Both the position numbers and the translations under genes were made by a program. Shown in pieces: positions 28,383 to 40,361 of a stretch of DNA of 64,000 bases. Under the pieces are notes generated by a model. That model was not told where the DNA came from, did not search any database, and saw only the letters and a list, made by a program, of their open reading frames with translations. Positions within the stretch are counted from its first letter, which is position 1. Each line of letters begins with the position of its first letter. Location: contig NZ_CP027727.1 in the NCBI RefSeq assembly GCF_003851685.1, forward strand, positions 1,922,001 through 1,986,000, read 5' to 3'. Source of the DNA: Pseudomonas sp. R5-89-07. Its GTDB lineage: Bacteria > Pseudomonadota > Gammaproteobacteria > Pseudomonadales > Pseudomonadaceae.

Positions 28383-28426
28383 CGCCTTCGCGCTGACTGA
28401 AACCGAATTTTAAGGACCTACAGATA

Positions 28427-29650
28427 ATGGCTATCGAAATCAAAGCCCCGTCATTCCCGGAATCGGTTGCCGATGGCACCGTTGCCACCTGGCACAAGAA
28501 ACCAGGCGAGGCCGTCAAGCGTGACGACCTGATCGTCGACATCGAGACCGACAAGGTCGTGCTGGAAGTGCTGGCCGAAGCCGACGGCGTGCTGGGCGCA
28601 ATCGTGGCAGAAGAGGGCGCTACCGTTCTGTCGAACCAGGTCCTGGGCTCGATCGAAGAGGGCAGCGCTGCTGCTGCTGCTCCTGCTGCCGCCGCACCGG
28701 CTGCCGCGGCCGCTCCTGCCGCAGCCCCGGCTGCGGGTGGCGAAGATCCAATCGCTGCACCGGCTGCGCGTCAGCTGGCTGAAGAGAACGGTATCAACCT
28801 GGCTTCCATCAAGGGCACCGGCAAAGACGGCCGTGTCACCAAGGAAGACGTGGTTGCGGCTGTTGAAGCCAAGAAAAACGCTCCGGCTGCCGCACCGGCC
28901 AAGGCCGCTGCTCCAGCTGCCGCCGCGCCTGTGTTCGCTGCTGGCGACCGCACCGAGAAGCGCGTACCGATGACCCGCGTACGTGCCACCGTGGCCAAGC
29001 GCCTGGTTGAAGCACAGTCGAACATGGCGATGCTGACCACGTTCAACGAAGTCGACATGACCGAAGTCATGGCCCTGCGTTCGAAGTACAAGGACCTGTT
29101 CGAGAAGTCCCACAACGGCGTGCGCCTGGGCTTCATGTCGTTCTTCGTGAAAGCGGCTACCGAAGCGCTGAAGCGCTTCCCGGCGGTCAACGCTTCCATC
29201 GACGGCGCCGACATCGTTTACCATGGCTACGCAGACATCGGCGTTGCCGTGTCCAGCGACCGTGGCCTGGTGGTTCCGGTTCTGCGTAACGCCGAGCTGA
29301 TGAGCCTGGCTGAAATCGAAGGCGGCATCGCCGGCTTCGGCAAGAAAGCCCGTGACGGCAAGCTGACCATCGACGAGATGACCGGCGGTACCTTCACCAT
29401 CACCAACGGTGGTACCTTCGGTTCGATGATGTCGACGCCGATCGTCAACCCGCCGCAAGCTGCGATCCTGGGCATGCACAACATCATCCAGCGTCCGATG
29501 GCCATCAACGGCCAGGTCGTGATCCGTCCAATGATGTACCTGGCACTGTCTTACGATCACCGCCTGATCGATGGTAAAGAAGCCGTGACGTTCCTGGTGA
29601 CCATCAAGAACCTGCTGGAAGATCCGGCTCGTCTGCTTCTGGATATCTGA
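28427..29650 (+). CDS. sucB: Dihydrolipoyllysine succinyltransferase, E2 of 2-oxoglutarate dehydrogenase
   Basis: 407 residues: lipoyl domain to about residue 77 with the lipoylated Lys43 in [11 protein letters not shown], an Ala/Pro-rich linker, a peripheral-subunit-binding domain ([32 protein letters not shown]), a second Ala/Pro linker and the catalytic domain ending [14 protein letters not shown] with the active histidine. It follows sucA by 44 bases with a TAAGGA site. Confidence 0.98.
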   Translation: MAIEIKAPSFPESVADGTVATWHKKPGEAVKRDDLIVDIETDKVVLEVLAEADGVLGAIVAEEGATVLSNQVLGSIEEGSAAAAAPAAAAPAAAAAPAAAPAAGGEDPIAAPAARQLAEENGINLASIKGTGKDGRVTKEDVVAAVEAKKNAPAAAPAKAAAPAAAAPVFAAGDRTEKRVPMTRVRATVAKRLVEAQSNMAMLTTFNEVDMTEVMALRSKYKDLFEKSHNGVRLGFMSFFVKAATEALKRFPAVNASIDGADIVYHGYADIGVAVSSDRGLVVPVLRNAELMSLAEIEGGIAGFGKKARDGKLTIDEMTGGTFTITNGGTFGSMMSTPIVNPPQAAILGMHNIIQRPMAINGQVVIRPMMYLALSYDHRLIDGKEAVTFLVTIKNLLEDPARLLLDI

Positions 29651-29655
29651 TAAAA

Positions 29656-31187
<1,532 letters not shown>

Positions 31188-31223
31188 GCGAGATAATAAG
31201 AAACCACGGCGGAGTTGCCCGTC

Positions 31224-31247
31224 GTGAGCCTTGCGCGCAAGACTCAC
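31224..31247. other. Stem-loop in the lpd-sucC gap
   Basis: GTGAG-C-CTTG-CGCG-CAAG-A-CTCAC forms a near-perfect hairpin. No T-run follows. It may tune the sucCD part of the message or be a REP remnant. Confidence 0.45.
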
Positions 31248-31391
31248 CGCGGAATATCCGCTGGACGCAGCCTTGCGCAGCTTTACGGGCGATAAGCCCC
31301 GCAAGTTGCGCAAGCAGCAGTCACAGGTGGCGCGGCACTCATAATGAGCGCAGCGCCGAATGCGCAGTACCTAACGAAGACGGTAAAAAGC

Positions 31392-32558
31392 ATGAATCTT
31401 CACGAGTATCAGGGTAAGCAGCTGTTCGCTGAATACGGCCTGCCAGTTTCCAAGGGCTACGCAGTAGACACCCCGGAAGCAGCAGCAGAAGCTTGCGACA
31501 AAATCGGCGGCAGCGAGTGGGTTGTCAAAGCCCAGGTCCACGCCGGTGGTCGCGGTAAAGCGGGCGGCGTTAAGCTGGTTCGCAGCAAAGAAGACGCCAA
31601 GGCCTTCGCACAGCAGTGGCTGGGCAAGCGTCTGGTGACTTACCAGACTGATGCCAATGGCCAGCCAGTCACCAAGATCCTGGTTGAATCGTGCACTGAT
31701 ATCGCTAAAGAGCTGTACCTGGGCGCTGTCGTTGACCGTTCGAGCCGTCGCATCGTGTTCATGGCTTCCACCGAAGGTGGCGTGGACATCGAGAAGATCG
31801 CTCACGAAACCCCAGAAAAAATTCTGAAGGCCACTATCGATCCACTGGTTGGCGCTCAGCCATTCCAGGGTCGCGAGCTGGCTTTCCAGCTGGGTCTGGA
31901 AGGCAAGCAGGTTGCCCAGTTCGCCAAGATCTTCGTAGGCCTGGCCAAACTGTTCCAGGATCACGATCTGGCCCTGCTGGAAGTGAACCCGCTGGTGATC
32001 AAGGCTGACGGCGATCTGCACTGCCTCGACGCCAAGATCAACATCGACGCCAATGCCATGTACCGTCAGCCCAAGCTGAAGACGTTCCACGATCCGTCCC
32101 AGGACGATCCGCGCGAAGCGCACGCTGCCAAGTTCGAACTGAACTACGTAGCCCTGGAAGGTAACATCGGCTGCATGGTCAACGGTGCCGGCCTGGCCAT
32201 GGGTACCATGGACATCGTCAACCTGCATGGCGGCAAACCAGCCAACTTCCTCGACGTAGGTGGTGGCGCTACCAAGGAACGCGTTACCGAAGCGTTCAAG
32301 ATCATCCTGTCCGACTCCAACGTCGCGGCGGTACTGGTCAACATCTTCGGCGGCATCGTTCGTTGCGACATGATTGCCGAAGGCATCATCGGTGCAGTGA
32401 AAGAAGTTGGCGTTAAAATCCCGGTTGTTGTCCGCCTTGAAGGTAACAACGCTGAACTGGGCGCTAAAGTACTGGCAGAAAGCGGTTTGAACATCATCGC
32501 GGCTACCAGCCTGACCGACGCTGCTCAACAAGTTGTCAAAGCTGCGGAGGGCAAATAA
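31392..32558 (+). CDS. sucC: Succinyl-CoA synthetase beta subunit
   Basis: 388 residues. [23 protein letters not shown] opens the ATP-grasp domain; [17 protein letters not shown] binds nucleotide and [27 protein letters not shown] and [15 protein letters not shown] are typical of the C-terminal CoA-ligase half. It makes ATP or GTP from succinyl-CoA. The short start at 31392 is used, since the frame upstream extends into noncoding spacer. Confidence 0.98.
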   Translation: MNLHEYQGKQLFAEYGLPVSKGYAVDTPEAAAEACDKIGGSEWVVKAQVHAGGRGKAGGVKLVRSKEDAKAFAQQWLGKRLVTYQTDANGQPVTKILVESCTDIAKELYLGAVVDRSSRRIVFMASTEGGVDIEKIAHETPEKILKATIDPLVGAQPFQGRELAFQLGLEGKQVAQFAKIFVGLAKLFQDHDLALLEVNPLVIKADGDLHCLDAKINIDANAMYRQPKLKTFHDPSQDDPREAHAAKFELNYVALEGNIGCMVNGAGLAMGTMDIVNLHGGKPANFLDVGGGATKERVTEAFKIILSDSNVAAVLVNIFGGIVRCDMIAEGIIGAVKEVGVKIPVVVRLEGNNAELGAKVLAESGLNIIAATSLTDAAQQVVKAAEGK

Positions 32559-33439
32559 TGAGCGTCCTGATCAATAAAGACACCAAAGTTATCTGCCAGG
32601 GTATTACCGGTTCGCAAGGTAGTTTCCACACCCAGCAAGCCATCGAATACGGCACCAAGATGGTTGGCGGTGTAACGCCAGGCAAAGGCGGCACCGAGCA
32701 CCTGGGCCTGCCAGTGTTCAACACCGTGAAAGATGCTGTAGAAAAAACTGGTGCCACCGCCAGCGTTATCTACGTTCCAGCTCCTTTCTGCAAGGACTCG
32801 ATCCTGGAAGCGGCATTCGGCGGCATCAAGCTGATCGTGTGCATCACCGAAGGCATTCCTACCCTGGACATGCTGGACGCTAAAGTTAAGTGCGACGAGC
32901 TGGGCGTAGTCCTGATCGGCCCTAACTGCCCAGGCGTGATCACCCCAGGCGAATGCAAGATCGGCATCATGCCAGGTCACATTCACTTGCCAGGCAAGGT
33001 CGGTATCGTTTCCCGTTCCGGCACCCTGACCTACGAAGCTGTGAAGCAGACCACTGACGCCGGTTTCGGTCAGTCGACTTGCGTCGGCATCGGCGGTGAC
33101 CCGATCCCGGGCTCCAACTTCATCGACATCCTGAAGCTGTTCCAGGAAGACCCGAAGACCGAAGCGATCGTGATGATCGGTGAGATCGGCGGTTCGGCTG
33201 AAGAAGAAGCCGCTGCCTACATCAAGGCACACGTGACCAAGCCGGTTGTTTCCTACATCGCTGGTGTGACTGCCCCTGCGGGCAAGCGCATGGGCCATGC
33301 TGGCGCAATCATCTCTGGCGGCAAAGGCACTGCAGACGAGAAATTCGCTGCACTGCAAGACGCAGGCGTCAAAACCGTGCGTTCGCTGGCAGACATCGGC
33401 AAGGCCCTGGCCGAGCTGACCGGTTGGGCCGTCAAGTAA
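32558..33439 (+). CDS. sucD: Succinyl-CoA synthetase alpha subunit
   Basis: 293 residues. [29 protein letters not shown] binds CoA, and [21 protein letters not shown] has the phosphorylated histidine. Its ATG overlaps the last base of the sucC stop codon (TAATG), so the subunits are made in equal amounts. It closes the TCA cluster, followed by a terminator. Confidence 0.98.
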   Translation: MSVLINKDTKVICQGITGSQGSFHTQQAIEYGTKMVGGVTPGKGGTEHLGLPVFNTVKDAVEKTGATASVIYVPAPFCKDSILEAAFGGIKLIVCITEGIPTLDMLDAKVKCDELGVVLIGPNCPGVITPGECKIGIMPGHIHLPGKVGIVSRSGTLTYEAVKQTTDAGFGQSTCVGIGGDPIPGSNFIDILKLFQEDPKTEAIVMIGEIGGSAEEEAAAYIKAHVTKPVVSYIAGVTAPAGKRMGHAGAIISGGKGTADEKFAALQDAGVKTVRSLADIGKALAELTGWAVK

Positions 33440-33467
33440 GCCTCGCGCTTAACTGACGCTCCCTCCA

Positions 33468-33500
33468 CACAAAGGCCACCTTCGGGTGGCCTTTGTGCTT
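33468..33500 (+). terminator. Terminator after sucD
   Basis: AAAGGCCACC-TTCG-GGTGGCCTTT forms a strong tetraloop hairpin; the following bases are only moderately T-rich. Confidence 0.8.
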
Positions 33501-33521
33501 TCTGGGAATTGCGCTAACCGA

Positions 33522-33609
33522 TGTGGGAGGGGGCTTGCCCCCGATAGCGGTGCTCCAGTTCACAACCAAGTGACTGACACACTGCAATCGGGGGCAAGCC
33601 CCTCCCACA
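33522..33609. repeat. REPIN, TGTGGG outward class
   Basis: TGTGGGAGGGGGCTTGCCCC and its inverted partner, the latter one C shorter. The spacer shares GACTGACACACTGC with the copies at 17955 and 60803. It lies in the 414-base sucD-brnQ gap, whose other contents are the sucD terminator and the palindrome at 33643. Confidence 0.9.
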
Positions 33610-33642
33610 TTTTGTCTGCATTGCCAAATTAAGTATGAAAAT

Positions 33643-33660
33643 GCGACATCAAGATGTCGC
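33643..33660. promoter_or_regulatory. Palindrome GCGACATC-AA-GATGTCGC upstream of brnQ
   Basis: Perfect 8-bp half sites with a 2-base spacer about 190 bases before the brnQ start. A further GCTTATCGGACA follows so that TGTC/GACA repeats again. It could be an operator or a leader hairpin; the binding factor is unknown. Confidence 0.45.
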
Positions 33661-33853
33661 TTATCGGACAGTCCGCCCCGCAACAGTGCGTTTGTCAGCC
33701 CAATTCTGTAACCTAGCCGCCTCTTTATGCGTGCGCCTCCCAAAAGGAAGCCCCGCGCTGGACCGGTCGGTCCCGATCAGGACCGGCAGCATTTCCCTCA
33801 TCCATAGGGAAGCCCTCTCTAAATTCCGATTCAGTAGTGTGGTATTTCCTCAA

Positions 33854-35167
33854 ATGAAAGTGTTGAAAAGCCAGGATATCCTGGCGTTGGGCTTTATGAC
33901 CTTCGCCCTGTTCGTGGGCGCCGGCAACATCATCTTCCCGCCGATCGTTGGCTTGCAGTCCGGGCCTCATGTCTGGATGGCGGCCCTGGGTTTCCTGATT
34001 ACCGCGGTCGGCCTGCCGGTCGTTACCGTGATCGCGCTGGCCAAGGTCGGCGGCGGTATGGATGCGTTGAGCAGCCCGATCGGCAAGATCGCCGGCGGCC
34101 TGCTCGCGGCGGCGGCGTACCTGGCGGTAGGGCCGCTGTTCGCCACGCCGCGTACCGCGACGGTATCGTTCGAAGTGGGCCTGGCGCCACTGACCGGAGA
34201 AAGCCCGCTGGCGCTGTTCCTCTACAGCTCGGTGTATTTCCTGGTGGTGTTTTTCGTGTCCCTTTACCCGGGGCGCCTGCTGGACACCGTTGGGCGTTTT
34301 CTCGCGCCGCTGAAGATCATCGCGCTGGCTATCCTCGGCATTGCCGCGTTTGCCTTGCCGGCCGGTGATGTCGGTGTCGCCACGCCGGAATACGTCGCTG
34401 CGCCGTTCTCCCAGGGCTTTATCAATGGCTACCTGACCATGGATACCCTCGGCGCGCTGGTATTCGGCATCGTCATCGTCAACGCGATTCGCTCCCGTGG
34501 CGTTGAATCGCCCAAGTTGATCACCCGTTACGCGATCATTGCCGGACTGATTGCCGGCGTCGGCCTGGCACTGGTGTATATCAGCCTGTTCCGCCTGGGT
34601 TCGGGCAGCCATGCCGTGGCCGCAGGCGCCAGTAACGGTGCTGCGGTGCTGCATGCCTATGTGCAACATACCTTCGGCTCCCTGGGCAGCGGTTTCCTGG
34701 CGGTGCTGATCTCCCTGGCCTGCCTGGTCACTGCCGTGGGCCTGACCTGCGCCTGCGCCGAGTATTTCAGCCGTGTGTTGCCGCTGTCGTACAAGACCCT
34801 GGTGGTGATCCTTGCGCTGTTCTCGCTGTTCGTGTCCAACCTGGGCCTGACCAAGCTGATCGCGTTCTCCATTCCGGTGCTCACCGCCATCTACCCGCCC
34901 TGCATCGTGTTGGTGGCGCTGAGCTTCTGTAAGGGCTTCTGGCAGGAGCAGGGCCGTATCGTCGGCCCGGTGATGCTGGTTTCGTTTATCTTCGGCTGCA
35001 TTGACGCGCTCAAGGGGGCGGGCCTGGCGGATTGGATGCCGGCGCAACTGACTCACTTACCGTTGAGCGAGCAGGGCCTGGCGTGGCTGGTGCCGTCAGT
35101 GATGATCCTGGTCGTGGCGGTGGTGATCGATCGCATGCTGGGCAAGCGCAGCGAAGCTATCGCGTAA
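33854..35167 (+). CDS. brnQ: Branched-chain amino acid:cation symporter, LIVCS family
   Basis: 437 residues with about 12 membrane segments. The start [37 protein letters not shown] is the family signature, and [18 protein letters not shown] follows as in BrnQ. It takes up leucine, isoleucine and valine with sodium or protons. The start at 33854 is fixed by homology; the open frame continues 73 codons upstream but that part shows no membrane or BrnQ features and reads through the hairpin region. No clear ribosome site was seen. Confidence 0.93.
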   Translation: MKVLKSQDILALGFMTFALFVGAGNIIFPPIVGLQSGPHVWMAALGFLITAVGLPVVTVIALAKVGGGMDALSSPIGKIAGGLLAAAAYLAVGPLFATPRTATVSFEVGLAPLTGESPLALFLYSSVYFLVVFFVSLYPGRLLDTVGRFLAPLKIIALAILGIAAFALPAGDVGVATPEYVAAPFSQGFINGYLTMDTLGALVFGIVIVNAIRSRGVESPKLITRYAIIAGLIAGVGLALVYISLFRLGSGSHAVAAGASNGAAVLHAYVQHTFGSLGSGFLAVLISLACLVTAVGLTCACAEYFSRVLPLSYKTLVVILALFSLFVSNLGLTKLIAFSIPVLTAIYPPCIVLVALSFCKGFWQEQGRIVGPVMLVSFIFGCIDALKGAGLADWMPAQLTHLPLSEQGLAWLVPSVMILVVAVVIDRMLGKRSEAIA

Positions 35168-35188
35168 CAACGGTTTCACGCGTCACTG

Positions 35189-35225
35189 AAATGCCCCGTA
35201 TCAATCGATACGGGGCATTTTTTAT
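35189..35225 (+). terminator. Terminator after brnQ
   Basis: AAATGCCCCGTATC-AATC-GATACGGGGCATTTTTT, a long perfect stem with T-run. Confidence 0.93.
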
Positions 35226-35309
35226 GGGCGTCATGCAGTGTCTTTTTGTTTGAGCTAGCGTCGAACAGATGACTCATTTCTCAAATGGAAACTGTGAACA
35301 AGGGCCCAC

Positions 35310-36050
35310 ATGTCGTTTGTCGAAACCAATCAAGTCCATCTGCTTGCCGCCTTCTGGTTCATCCTGTGTTGGGGCGGCTATACCCGCTACGCCACTTGGA
35401 AGGCCCGCGACACGGCTTGCCTGGCCAGCGTGCTGCACCTGTACCGCGAAGACTGGATGCGCCGTATGCTGCTGCGTGATAACCGCATTGCCGACGCCAG
35501 CGTGATCGGCAACCTGGAGCGTAATGCCTCGTTCTTCGCCTCCAGCACGTTGATCATTCTCGCCGGCATCCTGACCGTACTGGGTGCTTCCGAGCGAGCC
35601 GTGTCGTTGCTGGCGGATATCCCGATGGTGCAGCAGGCCTCCCAGGGCATGTCGGAGATCAAGTTGCTGTGCCTGGCACTGGTGTTCGTCTACGCCTTCT
35701 TCACCTTCAGTTGGTGCATGCGCCAGTACAACTTTGCCGCAGTGCTGGTGGGCTCTGCACCGATGATTGGTGAGCGGCATGTGTCGGAACAGGAGCGCAA
35801 TGCATTTGCCTTGCGGGCGGCGCGGGTGATTTCGATGGCGGCCAACCAGTTCAACTTTGGCCTGCGCGCTTATTACTTCGGCATGACCATGCTGGCCTGG
35901 TTTGTCAGCCCATGGTTGTTCATGTTGATGAGCAGCGGGGTGGTATTAGTGCTTTACCGCCGTGAGTTTCATTCCGACGTATTGCAGGTAATGGTGTATA
36001 CGCCGACGAATATGCAGCCTGCAGATGCTGCAAAAGAGAACGCGTCTTAA
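35310..36050 (+). CDS. DUF599 membrane protein
   Basis: 246 residues with four hydrophobic segments: LLAAFWFILCWGGYT near the start, FFASSTLIILAGILTVLG, IKLLCLALVFVYAFFTFSW, and FGMTMLAWFVSPWLFMLMSSGVVLVLY. RNASFFASSTLIILAG and QFNFGLRAYYFG are typical of the DUF599 family, whose function is unknown. The ATG follows AAGGGC. Stands alone between two terminators. Confidence 0.85.
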   Translation: MSFVETNQVHLLAAFWFILCWGGYTRYATWKARDTACLASVLHLYREDWMRRMLLRDNRIADASVIGNLERNASFFASSTLIILAGILTVLGASERAVSLLADIPMVQQASQGMSEIKLLCLALVFVYAFFTFSWCMRQYNFAAVLVGSAPMIGERHVSEQERNAFALRAARVISMAANQFNFGLRAYYFGMTMLAWFVSPWLFMLMSSGVVLVLYRREFHSDVLQVMVYTPTNMQPADAAKENAS

Positions 36051-36078
36051 ACGCCTGGATAAAAACAGCAGACAAAGA

Positions 36079-36110
36079 AAAGCCCGCTCTATAAGCGGGC
36101 TTTCTTTTGC
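36079..36110. terminator. Bidirectional terminator
   Basis: AAAGCCCGCT-CTAT-AAGCGGGCTTT followed by CTTTT, between the convergent DUF599 and lipoprotein genes. Confidence 0.9.
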
Positions 36111-36135
36111 AGCACTACAGCACTACACCGTGCAA

Positions 36136-36393
36136 TTACTGCTTGGCAGGTTCTGCAGGTGCGGCAGGTGCAGCTTCTTTAGCGGCGGCAGCGTTCGATT
36201 CAGCCTGAGCTTTGGCAGCATCGGCATTTTCTTTCGCAGCGTCGTTCACTTTATCCTGTGCCTTCGCCATGTCTTGCTGAGCTTGCTCAGAATGTGCAGC
36301 GGCGTCTTGCGCTTTGTCTTCGGATTTCTTGTCGCAGGCAGCCAGACCGAGTGCAGCGGCCAGCATCATGGAAATAGCTAATGTCTTGCGCAT
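36136..36393 (-). CDS. Small alanine-rich lipoprotein
   Basis: 85 residues. MRKTLAISMMLAAALGLAAC is a lipoprotein signal with a good lipobox (LAAC). The mature part is nearly all Ala, Lys, Glu, Asp and Gln, predicted as a long helix or coiled coil (AHSEQAQQDMAKAQDKVNDA), ending in a Pro/Ala tail. TAAGGAGA precedes the ATG. Comparable small lipoproteins are abundant in pseudomonad envelopes, but this one has no known function. Confidence 0.85.
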   Translation of the reverse strand: MRKTLAISMMLAAALGLAACDKKSEDKAQDAAAHSEQAQQDMAKAQDKVNDAAKENADAAKAQAESNAAAAKEAAPAAPAEPAKQ

Positions 36394-36547
36394 GGTGTTT
36401 CTCCTTATTGAAGATATCTACTGGCCTTTCGAACTCAAGGGGCCAGCATTAGTTCCTTTTGTTCCAAAGATATATAAAGCTTTTCGCCAGGAACTTTCCA
36501 AATTATTCCCTATCCGGCCCATCCACACTAATAAGAATTTAAAAACA

Positions 36548-37024
36548 ATGAGCCAAACCCCTTTGTTAGACCGCGCCACTCGCTTTGTTTCGGCGCTTCG
36601 CCATTGCCAGGTACTGGGGATGACTGTGCATGCTGCGACGCAGGAGGGCATGACGCTGGTTTTGCCTTACGGCCCGCATATCGTTGGTGATCCCCAAACC
36701 GGCGTCATCCACGGTGGCGCGCTGACGTCCTTGATGGACACCGCCTGCGGCATGGCCACGCTGTGCGTATTGCCCGAGTTCGAGGTATGTCCGACCCTGG
36801 ATTTGCGCATCGACTACATGCATCCGGCCGAGCCGCATAAACCCGTGTACGGCTTCGCCCAATGCTACCGCGTGACCAGCGACGTGATCTTCACCCGCGG
36901 CTTTGCCTATCAGGACGATCCGCAGCAACCCATCGCCCACGTGGTGGGCACCTTCATGCGCATGGGCAAGCGCCTCAAGGGTACGCAAGGACTGGGCAGC
37001 GCGATCAAGGGAGAACACGTATGA
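36548..37024 (+). CDS. PaaI-type hot-dog thioesterase (first of pair)
   Basis: 158 residues. The hot-dog motif GVIHGGALTSLMDTACGMAT carries the usual catalytic aspartate in the helix, and PTLDLRIDYMHPAEPHKPVYGFA follows as in PaaI-family acyl-CoA thioesterases. Start at 36548 is chosen by homology; the 78 codons upstream in frame look noncoding. Its stop overlaps the next start (ATGA). Confidence 0.86.
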   Translation: MSQTPLLDRATRFVSALRHCQVLGMTVHAATQEGMTLVLPYGPHIVGDPQTGVIHGGALTSLMDTACGMATLCVLPEFEVCPTLDLRIDYMHPAEPHKPVYGFAQCYRVTSDVIFTRGFAYQDDPQQPIAHVVGTFMRMGKRLKGTQGLGSAIKGEHV

Positions 37025-37473
37025 CCCATCGATTCAAGACCCGCCTGGAGCAAGCGCTTGAGCGCGGTCATTACGAGGCCCTGCTTGATCTGGTGCCCTA
37101 CGCGAAGCTGATTGGTGTTGAATGCACACGCTCAGGAAACGACCTGCTGTTTCGCCTGCCGGCCAACAAGGACAATATTGGTAACCCTATATTGCCGGCG
37201 TTGCACGGCGGGGTAATCGCCGGGTTCATGGAGTTGTCAGCGGCGTTGCACCTGTTGGTATCCACTGGCGCGCCGGGCCTGCCGAAGATCATCGATTTTT
37301 CCCTGGATTACCTGCGCGCCGGCCAGTTCCGCGACACCTACGCCACATGCCAGGTATGCCGCCAGGGGCGGCGTGTAGCCAATGTGGCGATCACCGCCTG
37401 GCAAACCGCCCAAACCGAGCCGATTGCCACCGCTCGCGCACATTTCAAGATCGAGGAATTACCGCGCCCTTGA
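37021..37473 (+). CDS. PaaI-type hot-dog thioesterase (second of pair)
   Basis: 150 residues, again hot-dog fold: NPILPALHGGVIAGFMELSAALHLL, PKIIDFSLDYLRAG and RRVANVAITAWQ. In the central motif a glutamate (FMELSA) replaces the aspartate of its neighbour. The 4-base overlap with the first gene suggests the two proteins form one mixed enzyme or act on related CoA esters. The sigma-32 type -35 element of htpG lies over its last codons. Confidence 0.85.
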   Translation: MTHRFKTRLEQALERGHYEALLDLVPYAKLIGVECTRSGNDLLFRLPANKDNIGNPILPALHGGVIAGFMELSAALHLLVSTGAPGLPKIIDFSLDYLRAGQFRDTYATCQVCRQGRRVANVAITAWQTAQTEPIATARAHFKIEELPRP

Positions 37474-37496
37474 AATCCAGGTTGGAGCCCCCAACT
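37466..37496 (+). promoter_or_regulatory. Sigma-32 heat-shock promoter for htpG
   Basis: CCCTTGAA (-35, ending 37474), a 14-base spacer and CCCCAACT (-10, 37489-37496) match the sigma-32 pattern CTTGAA-N13-17-CCCCATNT closely. The -35 box spans the stop codon of the second thioesterase gene. Confidence 0.75.
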
Positions 37497-37562
37497 TTGA
37501 TGACAACCCGCTGCTAACCCTTTCGGGCGCGGCCACTGCCATCCAATTGGAGTTTGATGACC

Positions 37563-39467
37563 ATGAGTGTGGAAACTCAAAAGGAAACCCTGGGCTTCCA
37601 GACCGAGGTGAAGCAACTGCTGCACCTCATGATCCATTCGCTGTATTCCAACAAGGAAATTTTCCTTCGCGAATTGATCTCGAACGCCTCTGACGCTGTC
37701 GACAAATTACGTTTCGAAGCCCTGTCCAAGCCCGAGTTGCTGGAAGGTGGCGCGGAACTGAAAATCCGTGTGAGCTACGACAAAGACGCCAAGACCGTCA
37801 CCCTCGAAGACAACGGTATCGGCATGAGCCGTGACGATGCGATCACCCACCTGGGGACCATCGCCAAATCCGGCACCGCCGACTTCATGAAAAACCTGTC
37901 GGGCGACCAGAAAAAAGATTCTCACCTGATCGGCCAGTTCGGCGTGGGCTTCTACTCGGCCTTTATCGTTGCCGACAAGGTTGAAGTGTTCAGCCGTCGT
38001 GCCGGCCTCGACGCCAGCGAGGGTGTGCATTGGGCGTCGAAAGGCGAGGGCGAGTTTGAAATCGCCACCCTCGACAAGCCTGACCGCGGCACCCGTATCG
38101 TGCTGCACCTGAAAGAGGGCGAAGACGAATTCGCCGATGGCTGGCGCCTGCGCAACATCATCAAGAAATACTCCGACCACATCGCCTTGCCGATCGAGTT
38201 GCCGAAAGAACAAACGGCTGCCGAAGGCGAGGAGACACCGGCGCTTGAATGGGAAACCGTCAACCGCGCCAGCGCCCTGTGGACCCGTCCGCGTACCGAG
38301 ATCAAGGACGAGGAATACCAGGAGTTCTACAAGCACATCGGCCACGACTACGAGAACCCGCTGAGCTGGAGCCATAACAAGGTCGAAGGCAAGCTGGAAT
38401 ACAGCTCGCTGCTGTACGTGCCGGCCCGTGCGCCGTTCGACCTGTACCAGCGCGAGGCGCCGAAGGGCCTGAAGCTTTACGTACAGCGTGTGTTCGTGAT
38501 GGACCAGGCCGAATCGTTCCTGCCGCTGTACCTGCGTTTCATCAAGGGTGTAGTCGACTCTAACGACCTGTCGCTGAACGTGTCGCGGGAAATCCTGCAA
38601 AAAGACCCGATCATCGACTCCATGAAGTCGGCGTTGACCAAGCGTGTACTCGACATGCTGGAAAAACTGGCGAAGAACGAGCCTGAGAAATACAAGGGCT
38701 TCTGGAAAAACTTCGGTCAGGTCATCAAGGAAGGCCCGGCAGAAGATTTCGCCAACAAGGAAAAAATCGCCGGCCTGCTGCGTTTTGCCTCGACTCAAGG
38801 TGAAGACGGCGAGCAGGTTGTGTCGCTGGCCGACTACCTGGCTCGCGCCAAGGAAGGTCAGGACAAGATCTACTACCTCACCGGCGAAACCTACGCTCAG
38901 GTCAAAAACAGCCCGCACCTGGAAGTCTTCCGCAAAAAAGGCATCGAAGTGCTGCTGCTGACCGACCGCATCGATGAGTGGCTGATGAGCTACCTCACCG
39001 AGTTCGACGGCAAGTCCTTTGTGGACGTGGCGCGTGGTGACCTGGACCTGGGCAACCTGGATTCCGAGGAGGACAAGAAAGCCGCTGAAGAAGTGGCCAA
39101 ATCCAAGGAAGGCCTGGTCGAGCGGATCAAGGCGTCGCTGGGCGACGCGGTCAGCGAAGTGCGGGTTTCCCATCGACTGACCGATTCTCCAGCGATTCTG
39201 GCCATTGGCGAGCAGGACCTGGGCATGCAGATGCGTCAGATCCTCGAAGCCAGCGGGCAGAAGGTGCCGGATTCCAAGCCGATCTTCGAATTCAACCCGG
39301 CTCACCCGCTGATCGAGAAGCTCGACGGTGAGCAGAGCGAAGAGCGGTTTGGCGACCTGTCGCACATCCTCTTCGACCAGGCGGCCCTGGCCGCTGGCGA
39401 CAGCCTCAAGGACCCGGCCGCTTACGTGCGCCGACTGAACAAGCTGTTGGTTGAACTGTCGGTTTAA
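37563..39467 (+). CDS. htpG: Chaperone HtpG (bacterial Hsp90)
   Basis: 634 residues. The N-terminal GHKL ATPase domain shows [43 protein letters not shown] and [15 protein letters not shown]; the middle domain holds [10 protein letters not shown] with the ATP-contacting arginine; the C-terminal dimer domain follows. It folds client proteins under stress. Start [13 protein letters not shown] is the usual pseudomonad form; an ATG two codons earlier is equally close to the GGAG site. Confidence 0.97.
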   Translation: MSVETQKETLGFQTEVKQLLHLMIHSLYSNKEIFLRELISNASDAVDKLRFEALSKPELLEGGAELKIRVSYDKDAKTVTLEDNGIGMSRDDAITHLGTIAKSGTADFMKNLSGDQKKDSHLIGQFGVGFYSAFIVADKVEVFSRRAGLDASEGVHWASKGEGEFEIATLDKPDRGTRIVLHLKEGEDEFADGWRLRNIIKKYSDHIALPIELPKEQTAAEGEETPALEWETVNRASALWTRPRTEIKDEEYQEFYKHIGHDYENPLSWSHNKVEGKLEYSSLLYVPARAPFDLYQREAPKGLKLYVQRVFVMDQAESFLPLYLRFIKGVVDSNDLSLNVSREILQKDPIIDSMKSALTKRVLDMLEKLAKNEPEKYKGFWKNFGQVIKEGPAEDFANKEKIAGLLRFASTQGEDGEQVVSLADYLARAKEGQDKIYYLTGETYAQVKNSPHLEVFRKKGIEVLLLTDRIDEWLMSYLTEFDGKSFVDVARGDLDLGNLDSEEDKKAAEEVAKSKEGLVERIKASLGDAVSEVRVSHRLTDSPAILAIGEQDLGMQMRQILEASGQKVPDSKPIFEFNPAHPLIEKLDGEQSEERFGDLSHILFDQAALAAGDSLKDPAAYVRRLNKLLVELSV

Positions 39468-39477
39468 CACCGTTGTA

Positions 39478-39507
39478 GAAAAACCCGCTTCGGCGGGTTT
39501 TTTCGTT
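39478..39507 (+). terminator. Terminator after htpG
   Basis: AAACCCGC-TTCG-GCGGGTTTTTT. Confidence 0.92.
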
Positions 39508-39533
39508 TTAGCACACCTCAACTGGAGTGAATC

Positions 39534-40262
39534 ATGAGCCAAGTCACAGTACGTTCCGTGGTCTATCAGATTGATGGCCAGTCTTACGAAAGCCGCCTGG
39601 CGTTCGATGCCAGCCACCAAGGCCCGCTGCCGGGCCTGCTGATGGCCCCGAACTGGATGGGCGTGAGCGCGGGGGCCGAAGAGATCGCCAAGAGCGTTGC
39701 CGGCAAAGGCTACGTGGTATTGATCGCCGACCTCTACGGGCAAACCGTGCGTCCTTCGAACGGCGATGAGGCGGGCGCGGCGATGATGCCGTTGAAGAAC
39801 GACCGTCCATTGCTGAACAAGCGCATGCAGGCTGCCTTCGAACAGCTGCAAGGCCAGACTGAGGCGGCAGTCGATACCTCGAAGCTGGCGACCTTCGGCT
39901 TCTGCTTTGGCGGTTGCTGCTCGCTGGAATTGGCCCGTACCGGTGCACCGCTGAAAGCGGCCGTATCGTTTCATGGCACCCTCGACACGCCCAATCCTGC
40001 GGATGCGAAGAACATCAAGGGCTCAGTCCTGGTACTGCATGGCGCCTCGGACCCGCTGGTACCCAAAGAACAACTGCCGGCATTCGAAGATGAAATGAAC
40101 GCAGCGGGCGTGGATTGGCAGTTGCTCAGCTATGGTGGCGCGGTGCATTCGTTTACCGACCCCCATGCCAATGTGCCAGGCAAGATGATGTACGACGCCA
40201 AGACCGCTGCACGGGCTTTCCAGTCGATGCATAACTTGCTGGATGAAGTGTTCAAGGGCTGA
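39534..40262 (+). CDS. Dienelactone hydrolase family protein
   Basis: 242 residues of the alpha/beta hydrolase fold. The nucleophile elbow FGFCFGGCC has cysteine in place of serine, the mark of dienelactone hydrolases; the acid lies in HGASDPLVP and the catalytic histidine in GGAVHSFTDPHA. These enzymes cut lactones or small esters; no aromatic ring cleavage genes are nearby, so the natural substrate is unknown. It is cytoplasmic and expressed alone behind the htpG terminator. Confidence 0.88.
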   Translation: MSQVTVRSVVYQIDGQSYESRLAFDASHQGPLPGLLMAPNWMGVSAGAEEIAKSVAGKGYVVLIADLYGQTVRPSNGDEAGAAMMPLKNDRPLLNKRMQAAFEQLQGQTEAAVDTSKLATFGFCFGGCCSLELARTGAPLKAAVSFHGTLDTPNPADAKNIKGSVLVLHGASDPLVPKEQLPAFEDEMNAAGVDWQLLSYGGAVHSFTDPHANVPGKMMYDAKTAARAFQSMHNLLDEVFKG

Positions 40263-40285
40263 TTTTTCAGCGTCAGTCATGGCCT

Positions 40286-40360
40286 TATCGGGGGCAAGCC
40301 CCCTCCCACATTTTGAAAGTATTCGCAGTTCAAGTGTGGGAGGGGCGCTTGCCCCCGATA
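40286..40360. repeat. REPIN, CGGGGG outward, short spacer
   Basis: TATCGGGGGCAAGCCCCCTC and inverted partner (with one inserted base, GGGGCGCTTGCC) fill the whole gap between the convergent hydrolase and pirin genes, ending two bases from the pirin stop. Confidence 0.88.
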
Positions 40361-40361
40361 G

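Noticed and set aside
33635..33853. N-terminal extension of brnQ by 73 codons
   Set aside because: The extension runs through a hairpin and shows no membrane or family sequence; BrnQ proteins begin at [12 protein letters not shown] starts.
37707..39974. A 755-codon minus-strand open frame opposite htpG
   Set aside because: Antisense shadow of htpG and the following hydrolase gene; no family features.
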